Origin: Pseudophaeobacter sp. EL27
GTDB lineage: Bacteria > Pseudomonadota > Alphaproteobacteria > Rhodobacterales > Rhodobacteraceae
Length of the DNA: 64,000 nt
Direction: 5' to 3'
Assembly: GCF_900313025.1 (NCBI RefSeq)
Contig: NZ_OMPQ01000014.1
Location: 3 to 64,002, forward strand
Part shown: one piece after another, positions 8,986 through 18,053 of the stretch
Position numbering within the stretch: position 1 is the first letter of the stretch
Layout of the letters: each line of letters starts with the position of its first letter
Notes under the pieces: model-generated
Seen by the model: only the letters and a program-made list of their open reading frames with translations
The model's database searches: none
Told to the model about the DNA's origin: nothing
Translations under genes and position numbers: made by a program

Positions 8986-9210
8986 GCAACGAAGAAGGAC
9001 AGTTGCAGCCCTGATAGCGGTTTCTTCAAAGCAGCAATTGGCGGGAATGCAGGTCACGAACCTACCTGGCCTCAAAATGACTGTTTTTTCATCGTGGGCC
9101 AGCGTCCGCTATGGGCTGCCTTCAGACTTTGTGCGTTGGAGTTTCCTTCTTGGATGACCTTTGGTTCTAGGGCTGGTCAGGCTAGCTAGTCTCGCCTATT
9201 TTTTTCGCTA

Positions 9211-9432
9211 ATGTTAATGCGCGGCGAAACCGAACTTTCAGTGATCGATCGGCACGAACTCTATGTGATGTGCAACTGCGGTCATGCTGAAACCGTGCGG
9301 GTTCTGGATCTCATCGAGAAACTTGGGGATCAGGTGAGGGTTGGTTTTGCCATCAGTAAAATGCGTTGCTCGTGGTGTTGGATGAAGCACGTCAGGGAAT
9401 ACCGGATCACCTTCTCCGCGGGCTCCCAATAG
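9211..9432 (+). CDS. small cysteine-rich hypothetical protein
   Basis: This 73-residue frame encodes two cysteine pairs: CNCGH near residue 21 and CSWCWMKH near residue 52. They could form a zinc ribbon around a helical middle part. I do not recognise the family. The C-terminus runs into a 19-bp tandem duplication that also supplies the stop, so the original end may have been altered. No clear ribosome binding site is seen before the ATG. It may be a decayed gene. Confidence 0.4.
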   Translation: MLMRGETELSVIDRHELYVMCNCGHAETVRVLDLIEKLGDQVRVGFAISKMRCSWCWMKHVREYRITFSAGSQ

Positions 9433-9451
9433 CTCCGCGGGCTCCCAATAG
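9414..9451. repeat. tandem duplication of 19 bp
   Basis: CTCCGCGGGCTCCCAATAG occurs twice in direct succession (9414-9432 and 9433-9451). The first copy contains the stop codon of the small cysteine-rich gene. It looks like a recent slippage duplication. Between here and the tRNA gene at 9716 nothing else is recognised. Confidence 0.9.
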
Positions 9452-9715
9452 CGCTTTTTCGTGGTGGCGGCTTTGGTTTGAGTGAGTCTTGTTGCAGCAA
9501 GAGAAAAACCCATAGGCCCTGGCATCAGCTGGGGCATTTCTCTTTGATACGAAAAGAATCGCGGATTCTGCCAGTGCGGCATTTCTCCGCAATTGGAACG
9601 AAGTGCGAACAGATTTTGCCAATTTTTTGCCACACCCTGTCGCACGTTCTTGCAGTGTTCTGCAAATCAGCTCGCAGCGTCTTACAGAAAATATATAACA
9701 ATCAAGGGGGTTTAC

Positions 9716-9790
<75 letters not shown>

Positions 9791-9874
9791 GCCGGTGAAG
9801 GGGCTTTTAGGGATAAACACCGAAGGGCGCAAGAGCTTCTGGACGGTTTTTTCTCACTAAGTTACAGAAGGTTT

Positions 9875-10030
9875 ATGGCAGAGAAAAAAACACAGAAATC
9901 GAGCCCTTCTCCCACTCAGCGTGAGGATCGGCTAAAAGCCTCGTTGAAGGCTAATATGGCGCGTCGCAAGGCGCAGGCAAAAGCGCGTGCAGTGAAACAA
10001 GACACAACGACCGAAGAGTCGGAAAGGTAG
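9875..10030 (+). CDS. small basic conserved protein upstream of murA
   Basis: This 51-residue, very Lys/Arg/Ala-rich protein (TQREDRLKASLKANMARRKAQAKARA) has an internal helical, charged character. Short proteins of this kind precede murA in many Rhodobacteraceae, and here only six bases separate it from murA, so the two are probably co-transcribed. The ATG at 9875 follows CAGAAGG, a good ribosome binding site. Function unknown; an RNA- or ribosome-associated role is only a guess. Confidence 0.7.
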   Translation: MAEKKTQKSSPSPTQREDRLKASLKANMARRKAQAKARAVKQDTTTEESER

Positions 10031-10036
10031 AGGCAG

Positions 10037-11305
10037 ATGGATTCGATTTTGGTAAAAGGTAACGGCCCCCTGAATGGTCAGATTCCAATCGCAGGGGCAA
10101 AGAATGCCTGCCTCGCTCTGATGCCCGCGACCCTGCTCAGCGAAGAGCCGCTGACACTGACCAATGCGCCACGGCTCAGCGATATCAAAACCATGACCGA
10201 GCTGCTGCAATCGCTGGGGGCCGAGGTCTCCAGCCTGCAGGATGGTCTGGTTCAGGCACTGTCGAGCCACACTATCGACAACCACGTCGCCGATTATGAA
10301 ATTGTGCGCAAGATGCGCGCTTCAAACCTGGTGCTGGGGCCAATGCTGGCCCGGCTCGGTCAGGCGGTGGTTTCCTTGCCGGGCGGCTGTGCCATTGGTG
10401 CGCGCCCGATGGATCTGCACATTCACGGGCTTGAAGCATTGGGTGCCGAGATCGAACTGAAAGATGGCTACCTGCACGCCAAGGCGCCGCGCGGCCTCAA
10501 AGGGGCCGTGATCCAGCTCGGCTTTGCCTCCGTCGGGGCGACTGAGAACATCATGATGGCGGCGACCCTGGCCAAGGGCACCACCCAGATCAAAAACGCC
10601 GCGCGCGAGCCTGAGATCGTCGATCTGGCCGACTGTCTGAAGAAGATGGGCGCTCATATTGAGGGCGCCGGTAGTGAGGTCATCACCATTGAGGGGGTCG
10701 ACCGTCTGCATGGCGCCACCCATCCGGTGGTCACGGACCGCATCGAACTGGGTACCTATATGCTGGCGCCTGCGATCTGTGGCGGCGAAGTCGAACTGCT
10801 GGGTGGACGTCTTGATCTGGTTGGCGCCTTTGTGGAGAAACTGAATGAGGCAGGTGTTGATGTCATCGAGACCAAGGCGGGTCTGAAGGTCAAACGGCGC
10901 GGTGACCGCGTTAAAGCGGTGAATGTCACCACCGAGCCCTTTCCCGGCTTCCCCACGGATCTGCAGGCCCAGATGATGGCCCTGATGTGCACCGCCGAAG
11001 GCACCAGCGTGCTGGAAGAGAAAATCTTTGAGAATCGCTTTATGCATGCGCCCGAGCTGATCCGCATGGGGGCCAAGATCGACGTGCAGGGCGGCCATGC
11101 CACGGTGACCGGCGTTGACCGCCTGAAAGGCGCGCCAGTCATGGCTACTGACTTGCGGGCCTCGGTCTCATTGATCCTGGCCGGTCTTGCGGCCGAAGGG
11201 GAGACCATCGTTAATCGGGTCTATCACCTGGATCGCGGCTATGAGCAGGTGGTGCGCAAATTCTCAGGCGTTGGGGCCCAGATCGAACGCATAAAAGGGA
11301 GCTGA
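10037..11305 (+). CDS. murA: UDP-N-acetylglucosamine 1-carboxyvinyltransferase
   Basis: MurA adds enolpyruvate from phosphoenolpyruvate to UDP-GlcNAc, the first committed step of peptidoglycan synthesis in the cytoplasm. The 422 residues are full length. The N-terminal [18 protein letters not shown] and the catalytic loop [14 protein letters not shown], with the cysteine attacked by fosfomycin in homologues, are both present. The C-terminus with [17 protein letters not shown] is also typical. It is followed after three bases by a DUF2948 gene, an arrangement usual for the family. Confidence 0.97.
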   Translation: MDSILVKGNGPLNGQIPIAGAKNACLALMPATLLSEEPLTLTNAPRLSDIKTMTELLQSLGAEVSSLQDGLVQALSSHTIDNHVADYEIVRKMRASNLVLGPMLARLGQAVVSLPGGCAIGARPMDLHIHGLEALGAEIELKDGYLHAKAPRGLKGAVIQLGFASVGATENIMMAATLAKGTTQIKNAAREPEIVDLADCLKKMGAHIEGAGSEVITIEGVDRLHGATHPVVTDRIELGTYMLAPAICGGEVELLGGRLDLVGAFVEKLNEAGVDVIETKAGLKVKRRGDRVKAVNVTTEPFPGFPTDLQAQMMALMCTAEGTSVLEEKIFENRFMHAPELIRMGAKIDVQGGHATVTGVDRLKGAPVMATDLRASVSLILAGLAAEGETIVNRVYHLDRGYEQVVRKFSGVGAQIERIKGS

Positions 11306-11308
11306 CCT

Positions 11309-11785
11309 ATGTCAGACGCGAGCTTTCATGATGGGCGCGAGGCCCCGCTGAACCTTGGCGCGCTGAGCGCCGAGGATCTCCAGGTGGTGTCCACTCTGGT
11401 GCAGGATGCCGTCTTTCCCATCAACGAGATGAGTTGGCGCGCTAAGGAACGCCGCTTTGCGCTCCTGCTCAACCGGTTCCGCTGGGAGGATCTCTCCAGC
11501 GCCGAAAAACGCGGCCGCCCTTTTGAGCGGGTTCAGTCACTACTGGTGATCGACGCGGTCCTGGGCGTTGCCTCCCAGGGCATTGATCGCAGCGACAAGG
11601 AGATGGTTCTGTCGCTGCTCTCGGTCCATTTTGAACCGGGGGAAGATGGTGCAGGTCACTTGCTGCTCACACTTGCCGGTGATGGCAGTATCCGACTGGC
11701 GGTTGAAGCCCTTGAGGTCAGCCTGCGCGATGTCACCCGTCCCTATGTGGCACCCTCTAAACAGGCGCCGGATCACGGCGACTAA
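11309..11785 (+). CDS. DUF2948 family protein
   Basis: This 158-residue cytoplasmic protein has the DUF2948 pattern AEDLQVVSTLVQDAVFPINEMSW, then RRFALLLNRFRWE and DAVLGVASQGID. Members sit between murA and hisD in alphaproteobacteria. No function is established. The ATG lies three bases after the murA stop, so it is translated from the same message. Confidence 0.85.
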   Translation: MSDASFHDGREAPLNLGALSAEDLQVVSTLVQDAVFPINEMSWRAKERRFALLLNRFRWEDLSSAEKRGRPFERVQSLLVIDAVLGVASQGIDRSDKEMVLSLLSVHFEPGEDGAGHLLLTLAGDGSIRLAVEALEVSLRDVTRPYVAPSKQAPDHGD

Positions 11786-11805
11786 GGTAAAAACCGGGGG
11801 ATGCC

Positions 11806-12339
11806 GTGGACATGCAAAACAAGCGCGGCATTTCACAGGTCTTTTCAGCTTTGCCCCTCTCGCAGGAACTGGTGCTGCGCCCTGCCACGGTGTTTGACGT
11901 CTTTGAAGTGAGCGAGGTTTTGGTGGCCTCCATCACCCAGCTTTGCCAGCGGGATTCTCTTGGCGATCCGGAATGCTTGGCGCAGTGGTGCGGCAACAAA
12001 AGCCCTGCAGATATCCGGGGTTGGATTGCCGCTGGCGTGGTCCCCACCGTTGCGACTTCACCTGAGAGAATCTTAGGAGTTGGTCTGATAGGGCCGCAGG
12101 CGGAGGTCTCGTTGTTGTATGTCGCGCCCTGGGGCATCAACTGCGGCGTTGGCGGCGCGTTGTTAAGGCATATGGAAGCAGAGCTCGCAGCACAGGGACA
12201 TACGGCGGCGCAGTTGACCGCGACCAAAAGCGGGCTGGATTTTTATCTGTCGCAGGGCTGGCAGTGCAGTGGGGCGGCGACCAATTGCTTTGGCTTGCCA
12301 GGGCAGCCTATGCGCAAACTGTTGCAGGCGGCGCCGTAA
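11806..12339 (+). CDS. GNAT-family acetyltransferase
   Basis: This 177-residue protein has the GNAT fold. The N-terminal strand LVLRPATVFDVFEVSEV starts the domain. VSLLYVAPWGINCGVGGALLRHMEAEL is the acetyl-CoA pyrophosphate-binding segment, with an unusual G-I-N-C-G-V-G-G in place of the standard R-G-x-G-x-G/A. The start could also be the ATG at 11812. It lies 20 bases after the DUF2948 gene and 58 bases before hisD. The substrate is unknown. Confidence 0.75.
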   Translation: MDMQNKRGISQVFSALPLSQELVLRPATVFDVFEVSEVLVASITQLCQRDSLGDPECLAQWCGNKSPADIRGWIAAGVVPTVATSPERILGVGLIGPQAEVSLLYVAPWGINCGVGGALLRHMEAELAAQGHTAAQLTATKSGLDFYLSQGWQCSGAATNCFGLPGQPMRKLLQAAP

Positions 12340-12397
12340 CGCTTGTCGCAGGCTGCTCTGGGCGATATGTCGACCCTAACAGCCAGAGAGAGCCGAT

Positions 12398-13702
12398 ATG
12401 CCCGTTTTCCTAGACTCATCAGACGCAGATTTTGAAACCGCCTTTGCCGGGTTGCTCAATGCCAAGCGCGAGGACAGTCCGGATGTAGATGCCGCTGTTG
12501 CTGAAATCATCGCAGATGTGCGCGCGCGCGGAAATGCCGCGGTCCTTGAACTCACCGCCAAGTTCGACCGCCTGGATCTCACCGCTGACCAGCTGGCGAT
12601 CTCGGAAGCCGAAGTGGATGCAGCCATTGCCACCGTGTCACCGCAAGAACGTGCCGCGTTAGAACTGGCTGCTGAACGCATCCGTGCCTACCACATGCGG
12701 CAAATGCCGACAGATGCGCAATGGCAAGACGCCACCGGGGCGACATTGGGGTGGCGCTGGTCGCCGGTTTCGGCGGCCGGGCTCTATGTCCCCGGCGGGC
12801 TTGCCTCCTATCCGTCATCGGTACTGATGAATGCGATTCCAGCGCAGGTGGCTGGGGTGGAACGCCTGGCCATCACCGTACCAGCCCCGGACGGGGAGCT
12901 GAACCCGCTGGTCCTGCTGGCGGCGCGCCTGTCCGGCGTCACAGAGATCTACCGCATCGGCGGCGCCCAGGCGATTGCGGCACTGGCCTATGGTACCAAA
13001 ACAATTGCCCCGGTGGATAAGATCACCGGCCCCGGAAACGCCTTTGTTGCCGCCGCCAAACGGCGGGTTTTTGGCAAGGTCGGCATCGATATGATCGCCG
13101 GACCGTCCGAGATTCTGGTCATCGCTGATAAGAACAATACCCCTGACTGGATCGCGCTGGATTTGATGAGCCAGGCAGAACACGACGAGAGTGCTCAATC
13201 ACTGCTGATCACGGATGATGCCGATTTTGGCCGTGCTGTCGCCAAGGCGGTTGAGGCGCGATTGGAAACATTGGAGCGCCGCGAGATTGCAGGTGCCAGT
13301 TGGCGTGATTTTGGTGCGGTGATCACGGTTCGTGATCTGGACGAGGCCGCAGAGCTTTCCAATCGTATAGCCCCTGAACATTTGGAGCTTTGTGTTGCTG
13401 ATCCGCAAGCGCTGAGCCTGAAAACCATCCATGCAGGGGCGATTTTCCTTGGCCAATACACTCCAGAAGCCATTGGGGACTATGTTGGCGGACCCAACCA
13501 CGTCTTGCCAACAGCGCGCTCTGCCCGCTTTTCTTCCGGGCTCTCCGTGATGGATTTTGTAAAACGTACCACCCTTAGCCAGATGACCCCTGCTTCCCTA
13601 CGTGCAATTGGCCCCGCCGCCGAAGTGCTCGCACAAAGTGAAAGCCTGGAGGCTCATGGGCTTTCCGTGACTGCCCGCCTTGAGGCCCTAAACCAAGAAT
13701 AA
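12398..13702 (+). CDS. hisD: histidinol dehydrogenase
   Basis: HisD is a zinc enzyme that oxidises L-histidinol to L-histidine in two NAD-dependent steps, ending histidine synthesis. The 434 residues are full length. They include GLYVPGGLASYPSSVLMNAIPA, the NAD-binding GGAQAIAALAYG, GPGNAFVAAAKR, DMIAGPSEI, and the catalytic region YVGGPNHVLPT with the zinc-ligand histidine. A weak hairpin without a T run follows the stop. Confidence 0.97.
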   Translation: MPVFLDSSDADFETAFAGLLNAKREDSPDVDAAVAEIIADVRARGNAAVLELTAKFDRLDLTADQLAISEAEVDAAIATVSPQERAALELAAERIRAYHMRQMPTDAQWQDATGATLGWRWSPVSAAGLYVPGGLASYPSSVLMNAIPAQVAGVERLAITVPAPDGELNPLVLLAARLSGVTEIYRIGGAQAIAALAYGTKTIAPVDKITGPGNAFVAAAKRRVFGKVGIDMIAGPSEILVIADKNNTPDWIALDLMSQAEHDESAQSLLITDDADFGRAVAKAVEARLETLERREIAGASWRDFGAVITVRDLDEAAELSNRIAPEHLELCVADPQALSLKTIHAGAIFLGQYTPEAIGDYVGGPNHVLPTARSARFSSGLSVMDFVKRTTLSQMTPASLRAIGPAAEVLAQSESLEAHGLSVTARLEALNQE

Positions 13703-13745
13703 GGGGGGGCGCTGCCCCTCTTGGCCTGTGGCCAATTCACCCCGG

Positions 13746-13905
13746 GATATTTTGGGCCAAATGAAGATTGGTCACCTCTCGGTCATGCGCTGGCGCAGAC
13801 CGAGAGGCTTCACTTGGCACGGCCATCGGCGTCCCCGCCTGTTCCGCCTCTTGAGCCTAGAAGCATAGCAAGAGCGATTCCCAGCTTCATTTGGCCCAAA
13901 ATATC
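13746..13905. repeat. large nested inverted repeat in intergenic region
   Basis: The 21 bases at 13746-13766 recur as a perfect reverse complement at 13885-13905; the arm core reads TATTTTGGGCCAAATGAAG. Nested inside is a second stem, CCTCTCGGTC (13775-13784) with GACCGAGAGG (13798-13807), whose loop also pairs (TGCGC/GCGCA). A degenerate relative of the arm occurs at about 17382-17400 (AATATTTTTGGAAAGATGAA). This looks like a dispersed intergenic repeat family present as a head-to-head pair. No gene lies between hisD (13702) and the UPF0262 gene (14068). Confidence 0.85.
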
Positions 13906-14067
13906 CTCGCCGAAGGCAAGAGTTTCTCTTTTGTTGCCCTGTTTTCGAGAGTTTCACGGCCATTTTTTGTTGTACGGACAGCTGTACTGTGGACTGTCTG
14001 TTTGCCCCAGGCGGCGCCATAGATTAGAGAGATTGGTGAACCGCTTTTTCGACAGAGACCAAAACCC

Positions 14068-14547
14068 ATGAGCCGCATCAGCCAAATCGATTTGGACGAC
14101 CGCAATCTGCCTCCGCCCACGGCTGAGATAGAGCAGGAGCGCAAGGTTGCGATTTACGATCTGATCGAAGAAAATTCCTTTACCTTGCCTGAACGGGCCG
14201 ACCGTCCAGTTGTGGATGGCCCTTATCATTTGGGTCTTTCCATCCGCGAGAAACGTCTGGTGTTTGATTTGGAGACCGAGGCTGGGCAAAAGGCTGCGGA
14301 ATTCCATCTGTCACTCTCACCTTTCCGACAGGTGGTGAAAGACTATTATCAGATCTGCGAGAGTTACTTTTCGGCGGTGAAAACCCTGCCCCCCAGCCAG
14401 ATCGAGACCATCGACATGGCGCGGCGCGGTATTCACAATGAAGGTAGCCGGGTGCTGCAGGAACGCTTGGAAGGCAAGGCAGAGGTTGATACCGACACTG
14501 CACGCCGTCTTTTTACGCTTATTTGCGTGCTGCATTTTGGGGGCTGA
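14068..14547 (+). CDS. UPF0262 family protein
   Basis: This 159-residue protein matches the UPF0262 family restricted to alphaproteobacteria. Landmarks are RISQIDLDDRNLPPPTAEIEQER near the start, ALYDLxEEN-type IYDLIEEN, FHLSLSPFRQVVKDYYQICESY, and IETIDMARRGIHNEG. It has no signal peptide and no assigned function. It is followed after three bases by a phosphatase-like gene, its usual neighbour. Confidence 0.9.
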   Translation: MSRISQIDLDDRNLPPPTAEIEQERKVAIYDLIEENSFTLPERADRPVVDGPYHLGLSIREKRLVFDLETEAGQKAAEFHLSLSPFRQVVKDYYQICESYFSAVKTLPPSQIETIDMARRGIHNEGSRVLQERLEGKAEVDTDTARRLFTLICVLHFGG

Positions 14548-14550
14548 TGC

Positions 14551-15009
14551 GTGAGCGAGTTGCCGCAGTCCGTTTTGTTCTGCTGTGATCATAACGCGGT
14601 CCGCTCGCCTATGGCCGAGGGGATCATGAAGAAGTTTTACGGCACTGGCACCTATGTGCAGTCTGTGGGCGTCAAAAATGATCTTGAAATCGACGGGTTC
14701 TGCGTTACTGTCTGTCAGGAAATTGACGTGGAGCTGTCGCGCCACCGGTCGCGCTCTTTTGACGAGATGGAACAATGGGGCGATGATCTGTCGTCCTTTG
14801 ACTTGGTCATCTCTCTCTCGCCCGCCAGCCAACGTCGCGCACTGGAACTGACGCGGGTCTTTCATTTGGACGTTGAATACTGGCCGATCATGGATCCCAC
14901 GGGGCTTGGTGAAACGCGTGAGGCCAAGCTGGACAGCTATCGGCAGACGCGTGACCAGATTATCCAACAACTTACAGCGCGCTGGGGCGAAGCCACGGAG
15001 ATCCTATGA
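14551..15009 (+). CDS. low-molecular-weight phosphotyrosine phosphatase-like protein
   Basis: This 152-residue protein has the CX5R(S) phosphate-binding loop of low-molecular-weight phosphatases and arsenate reductases: Cys12-DHNAV-Arg18-Ser19 near the N-terminus. A general-acid Asp lies in WPIMDPTG. The GTG start at 14551 lies three bases after UPF0262. The stop overlaps the next gene by four bases, so the three genes form one operon. A phosphatase role is more likely than arsenate reduction because no ars genes are nearby. Confidence 0.82.
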   Translation: MSELPQSVLFCCDHNAVRSPMAEGIMKKFYGTGTYVQSVGVKNDLEIDGFCVTVCQEIDVELSRHRSRSFDEMEQWGDDLSSFDLVISLSPASQRRALELTRVFHLDVEYWPIMDPTGLGETREAKLDSYRQTRDQIIQQLTARWGEATEIL

Positions 15010-15416
15010 CCAAGACCATTGCCCGTTATTTTGCGGCCTTTAATGCAGGCGATACAGCAGAAATGCTGGACTGCCTGTCCGACAATGTTGCCCATCACGT
15101 CAATGAAGGCGAGATACGACTGGGCAAGGAACGCTTTGCCGAATTCTGTTCTCATATGAGCCGGTGCTACAAAGAAGAGCTGACGGGCATTGTGCTGTTT
15201 GGCACTGAAGATGGCTCTCGTGCGGCGGCCGAATTCATTGTCAATGGAACCTATCTTGAAACTGATGAGGGGCTGCCAGAGGCCAAGGGGCAGACCTACC
15301 GCCTGCCTGGAGGGTCCTTTTTTGAGCTGCAAGATGGCAAGATCACCCGGGTGACCACCTATTACAATTTGGCTGACTGGATGGCGCAGGTTTCTGGCAA
15401 ATCGGCCCAGGCCTGA
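15006..15416 (+). CDS. SnoaL-like (NTF2-fold) protein, ketosteroid-isomerase related
   Basis: This 136-residue single-domain protein reads YFAAFNAGDTAEMLDCLSDNVAHHVNEGE at the start and VTTYYNLADW at the end, the typical NTF2-like SnoaL cone fold. It overlaps the phosphatase stop by four bases. No catalytic residues can be confidently named. It is likely part of the UPF0262-phosphatase-SnoaL-GNAT operon. Confidence 0.8.
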   Translation: MTKTIARYFAAFNAGDTAEMLDCLSDNVAHHVNEGEIRLGKERFAEFCSHMSRCYKEELTGIVLFGTEDGSRAAAEFIVNGTYLETDEGLPEAKGQTYRLPGGSFFELQDGKITRVTTYYNLADWMAQVSGKSAQA

Positions 15417-15423
15417 TGGCATT

Positions 15424-16026
15424 GTGAGCTCTGTGCGTCTCGAGATCCTGGCCAGTGCGGCGCTGGACCGCGTTTTGCCTGCACTCGCAGGGCTGCGCAT
15501 AGAGGTGTTTCGCGACTGGCCTTATCTGTATGATGGCGACCTGGAATACGAAACAGCCTATCTGCAAAGCTACCGCAACAGCAAAGAGGCCATCGTTGTC
15601 GGTGCCTTTGATGGCGGGACTTTGATTGGGGCCTCGACCGGTACCCCGTTAACCGATCACGCCGAGGATTTTGCTGCGGCGTTTGAAGGTCGAGATATTG
15701 ATCTGAACTGTGTCTTCTACTGCGCCGAATCAGTGCTTTTGCCTGCCTATCGGGGCCTGGGTCTGGGGCATGAGTTCTTTGATGCCCGCGAATCCCATGC
15801 CCAGGCGTGGGGCTATTCCAAATCGGCATTTTGCAGCGTGCTGCGACCAGTTGATCACCCGATGCGCGCTAAAGACTACAACCCGCTGGATCCTTTTTGG
15901 CGAAAGCGGGGTTACGTGCCGATGGAGGGGGTTGTTGCACAGTTTTGCTGGAAAGATCTCGACAGTTCGACCGCAACAGATAAGCCGCTGCAATTCTGGG
16001 TGCGGGATCTGACTGCGACACCTTAA
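15424..16026 (+). CDS. GNAT-family acetyltransferase
   Basis: This 200-residue protein starts at GTG, seven bases after the previous gene. FYCAESVLLPAYRGLGLGHEFFDARESHA is a good GNAT acetyl-CoA binding segment (R-G-x-G-x-G). The C-terminal half, with KDYNPLDPFWRKRGY, is typical of the family that follows SnoaL-like genes in this group. The substrate is unknown. Confidence 0.8.
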   Translation: MSSVRLEILASAALDRVLPALAGLRIEVFRDWPYLYDGDLEYETAYLQSYRNSKEAIVVGAFDGGTLIGASTGTPLTDHAEDFAAAFEGRDIDLNCVFYCAESVLLPAYRGLGLGHEFFDARESHAQAWGYSKSAFCSVLRPVDHPMRAKDYNPLDPFWRKRGYVPMEGVVAQFCWKDLDSSTATDKPLQFWVRDLTATP

Positions 16027-16112
16027 GGTCGCAGCGGTTCAAAGCGAGAGTTGCCATTTCTTTTTTGATCTGGCCTGTTGGGGCTAGTCATAATCAACAA
16101 GGACCAGAGCAT

Positions 16113-16991
16113 ATGAAAATCGCGACCGCGGCCTATCCGCTTGATTGGCTCGACAGCTGGGCACAGTATGAGGACAAGCTGGCGACCTGGGTGGCGGATG
16201 CTGCGGGGCAGGGCGCTGATCTGCTGGTTTTCCCTGAATATGGTGCGATGGAGCTTTCCACTTTGGATGGTCCCGGTGTTGCAGCACACCTGCAGGCCTC
16301 TATCTCTGCAGTCTCGGATCGGATGGAAGAGGCCGCAGCACTGCACCAAAGGCTCTCTGCCGAATATAACGTATATATTCTAGGGGCTTCGGCACCAGTG
16401 CGGGCAGGGTTTGATTTGCCGGTCAACCGGGCTGAGTTTTACAGCCCCTGTGGCGCGCGGGATCATCAGGACAAGCAGATCATGACCATGTTTGAGCGTG
16501 ATCCCTGGCGGATTGGCGCTGGTGGGCCGCTCAAACTGTTTGATACGGCGCTGGGCAAGATTGGTGTATTGATCTGCTATGACAGCGAGTTTCCTCTTTT
16601 GGGGCGGGCGCTGAGTGAGGCCGATATCATCTTGGCGCCGTCCTGCACCGAGGCCCTTGCTGGCTATTGGCGGGTGCGCATTGGCGCCATGTCCCGCGCG
16701 CTTGAGGGGCAATGTGTTACGGTACAGTCTTCTATCGTTGGCACCGCGCCCTGGTCGACCTCAGTAGAGGTCAATATGGGGACGGGGGGCATTTTTGGAC
16801 CGCCCGATACCGGTTTTCCGGCCACGGGGGTTATTGCCGAAGGCAGATTGGGTCAGCCCGGTTGGACCCTGGCGGAGGTGGATCTAAAATCCATTGCAGA
16901 TGTGCGTGCCCGGGGCGTGGTACGCAATCGCAGCCACTGGCCAGAGCAGGAGCAGAGGATAAAAACCTCTAGAATCCTTCTGAAGCCGTGA
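16113..16991 (+). CDS. carbon-nitrogen hydrolase (nitrilase superfamily)
   Basis: This 292-residue nitrilase-superfamily enzyme has the Glu-Lys-Cys triad visible as Glu42 (VFPEYG), Lys121 (DKQIMT) and Cys155 (LICYDSEFP). Such enzymes cleave amides or nitriles in the cytoplasm. The substrate cannot be inferred. The ATG at 16113 was chosen because residues upstream of it do not resemble the family start, while MKIATAAYPLDW does. Confidence 0.88.
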   Translation: MKIATAAYPLDWLDSWAQYEDKLATWVADAAGQGADLLVFPEYGAMELSTLDGPGVAAHLQASISAVSDRMEEAAALHQRLSAEYNVYILGASAPVRAGFDLPVNRAEFYSPCGARDHQDKQIMTMFERDPWRIGAGGPLKLFDTALGKIGVLICYDSEFPLLGRALSEADIILAPSCTEALAGYWRVRIGAMSRALEGQCVTVQSSIVGTAPWSTSVEVNMGTGGIFGPPDTGFPATGVIAEGRLGQPGWTLAEVDLKSIADVRARGVVRNRSHWPEQEQRIKTSRILLKP

Positions 16992-17075
16992 TTGCGCCCT
17001 TGAAATATTGGGAAAATAGGCTCATTTAGTCCCAGTTCCCGCAGATCGGCGGGGTAATGTGAAGATGGAGACAAC

Positions 17076-17294
17076 ATGGCCAAGGAAGATACGCTCGAAT
17101 TTCCCGGTGTCGTGAAGGAACTCCTGCCTAATGCGACGTTTCGGGTCGAGCTGGAAAACGGCCATGAGATCATCGCACATACGGCAGGCAAGATGCGCAA
17201 GAACCGCATCCGTGTTCTGGCTGGCGACCGGGTACAGGTGGAAATGACCCCCTATGACCTGACCAAGGGCCGGATCAATTACCGCTTCAAGTAA
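17076..17294 (+). CDS. infA: translation initiation factor IF-1
   Basis: IF-1 binds the ribosomal A site during initiation. The 72 residues are full length with the single OB fold: [20 protein letters not shown], then the strand ending [13 protein letters not shown], then [16 protein letters not shown]. The ATG follows GATGGAGACAAC, a good ribosome binding site. A strong terminator follows the gene. Confidence 0.98.
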   Translation: MAKEDTLEFPGVVKELLPNATFRVELENGHEIIAHTAGKMRKNRIRVLAGDRVQVEMTPYDLTKGRINYRFK

Positions 17295-17317
17295 GCTGTT
17301 GATCCGCCAATTGAACC

Positions 17318-17345
17318 AAAGCCCGGCCTTTGTGCCGGGCTTTTG
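17318..17345 (+). terminator. rho-independent terminator after infA
   Basis: GCCCGGC (17321-17327) pairs with GCCGGGC (17334-17340) over a 6-base loop. It is flanked by AAA on the left and a TTTT run on the right. It lies 24 bases after the infA stop. Confidence 0.9.
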
Positions 17346-17471
17346 TATGTGCGGCCCTACGGGCCGCTGCCTCTGGCAGGAATATTTTTGGAAAGATGAA
17401 GTCCAGGGCGGCTCTTTCTTCGTGAAGCTTTCCGCTTTATGAGGGGGTGAATTGAAAAAGGGGCCAGGGTG

Positions 17472-18053
17472 ATGGCATTTATTCTGGGATCAGGCAGTCC
17501 ACGACGGCTGGAGCTTCTGGCGCAGCTGGGAATCAAACCTGACCATATACGTGCTCCGGATATTGACGAGACGCCTATGGCGCGGGAACTGCCGCGCGTC
17601 TATTGCGCCCGGGTGACCCGTGAAAAAGTAGGGGCTGTTCCTGCCGAAACCGATGATGTGGTGCTCTGTGCCGATACCACTGTGGCCTTGGGGCGCCGCA
17701 TTTTGGGTAAACCTGCGGATGCCGGCCAAGCGGCCGAATTTCTGCTGGCCCTTGCCGGGCGTCGCCATCAGGTGATTACCGCCGTTGCCGTCCGTCGCGG
17801 CGAGCGGCTTTGGCAGCGCTCGGTGGTGAGCCAGGTTAAGATGAAGCGCCTCTCTGACGCAGAGCTGAACGCCTATCTCGCCAGCAATGACTGGCAGGGC
17901 AAGGCCGGGGGCTATGGTATTCAGGGAGCTGCGGGGGCGTTTATTCCCTGGATTAGTGGCTCCTTTACAGGAATCGTTGGTCTGCCCCTTGCTGAGACCG
18001 CAAATATGCTGCAGGCCGCTGGCTGCCAGCTTTACAAGGAGGCCGCCGCATGA
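17472..18053 (+). CDS. maf: Maf-family nucleotide pyrophosphatase
   Basis: Maf proteins hydrolyse non-canonical or m5U/pseudo-U nucleoside triphosphates and can affect septation. The 193 residues start [19 protein letters not shown], the usual phosphate-binding segment. They continue with the catalytic-site motifs [10 protein letters not shown] and LGKPAD, and end with the GxxGYGIQG-type segment [13 protein letters not shown] and [11 protein letters not shown]. The ATG at 17472 is preferred over GTG 17469. The stop overlaps the RNase gene by four bases. Confidence 0.93.
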   Translation: MAFILGSGSPRRLELLAQLGIKPDHIRAPDIDETPMARELPRVYCARVTREKVGAVPAETDDVVLCADTTVALGRRILGKPADAGQAAEFLLALAGRRHQVITAVAVRRGERLWQRSVVSQVKMKRLSDAELNAYLASNDWQGKAGGYGIQGAAGAFIPWISGSFTGIVGLPLAETANMLQAAGCQLYKEAAA

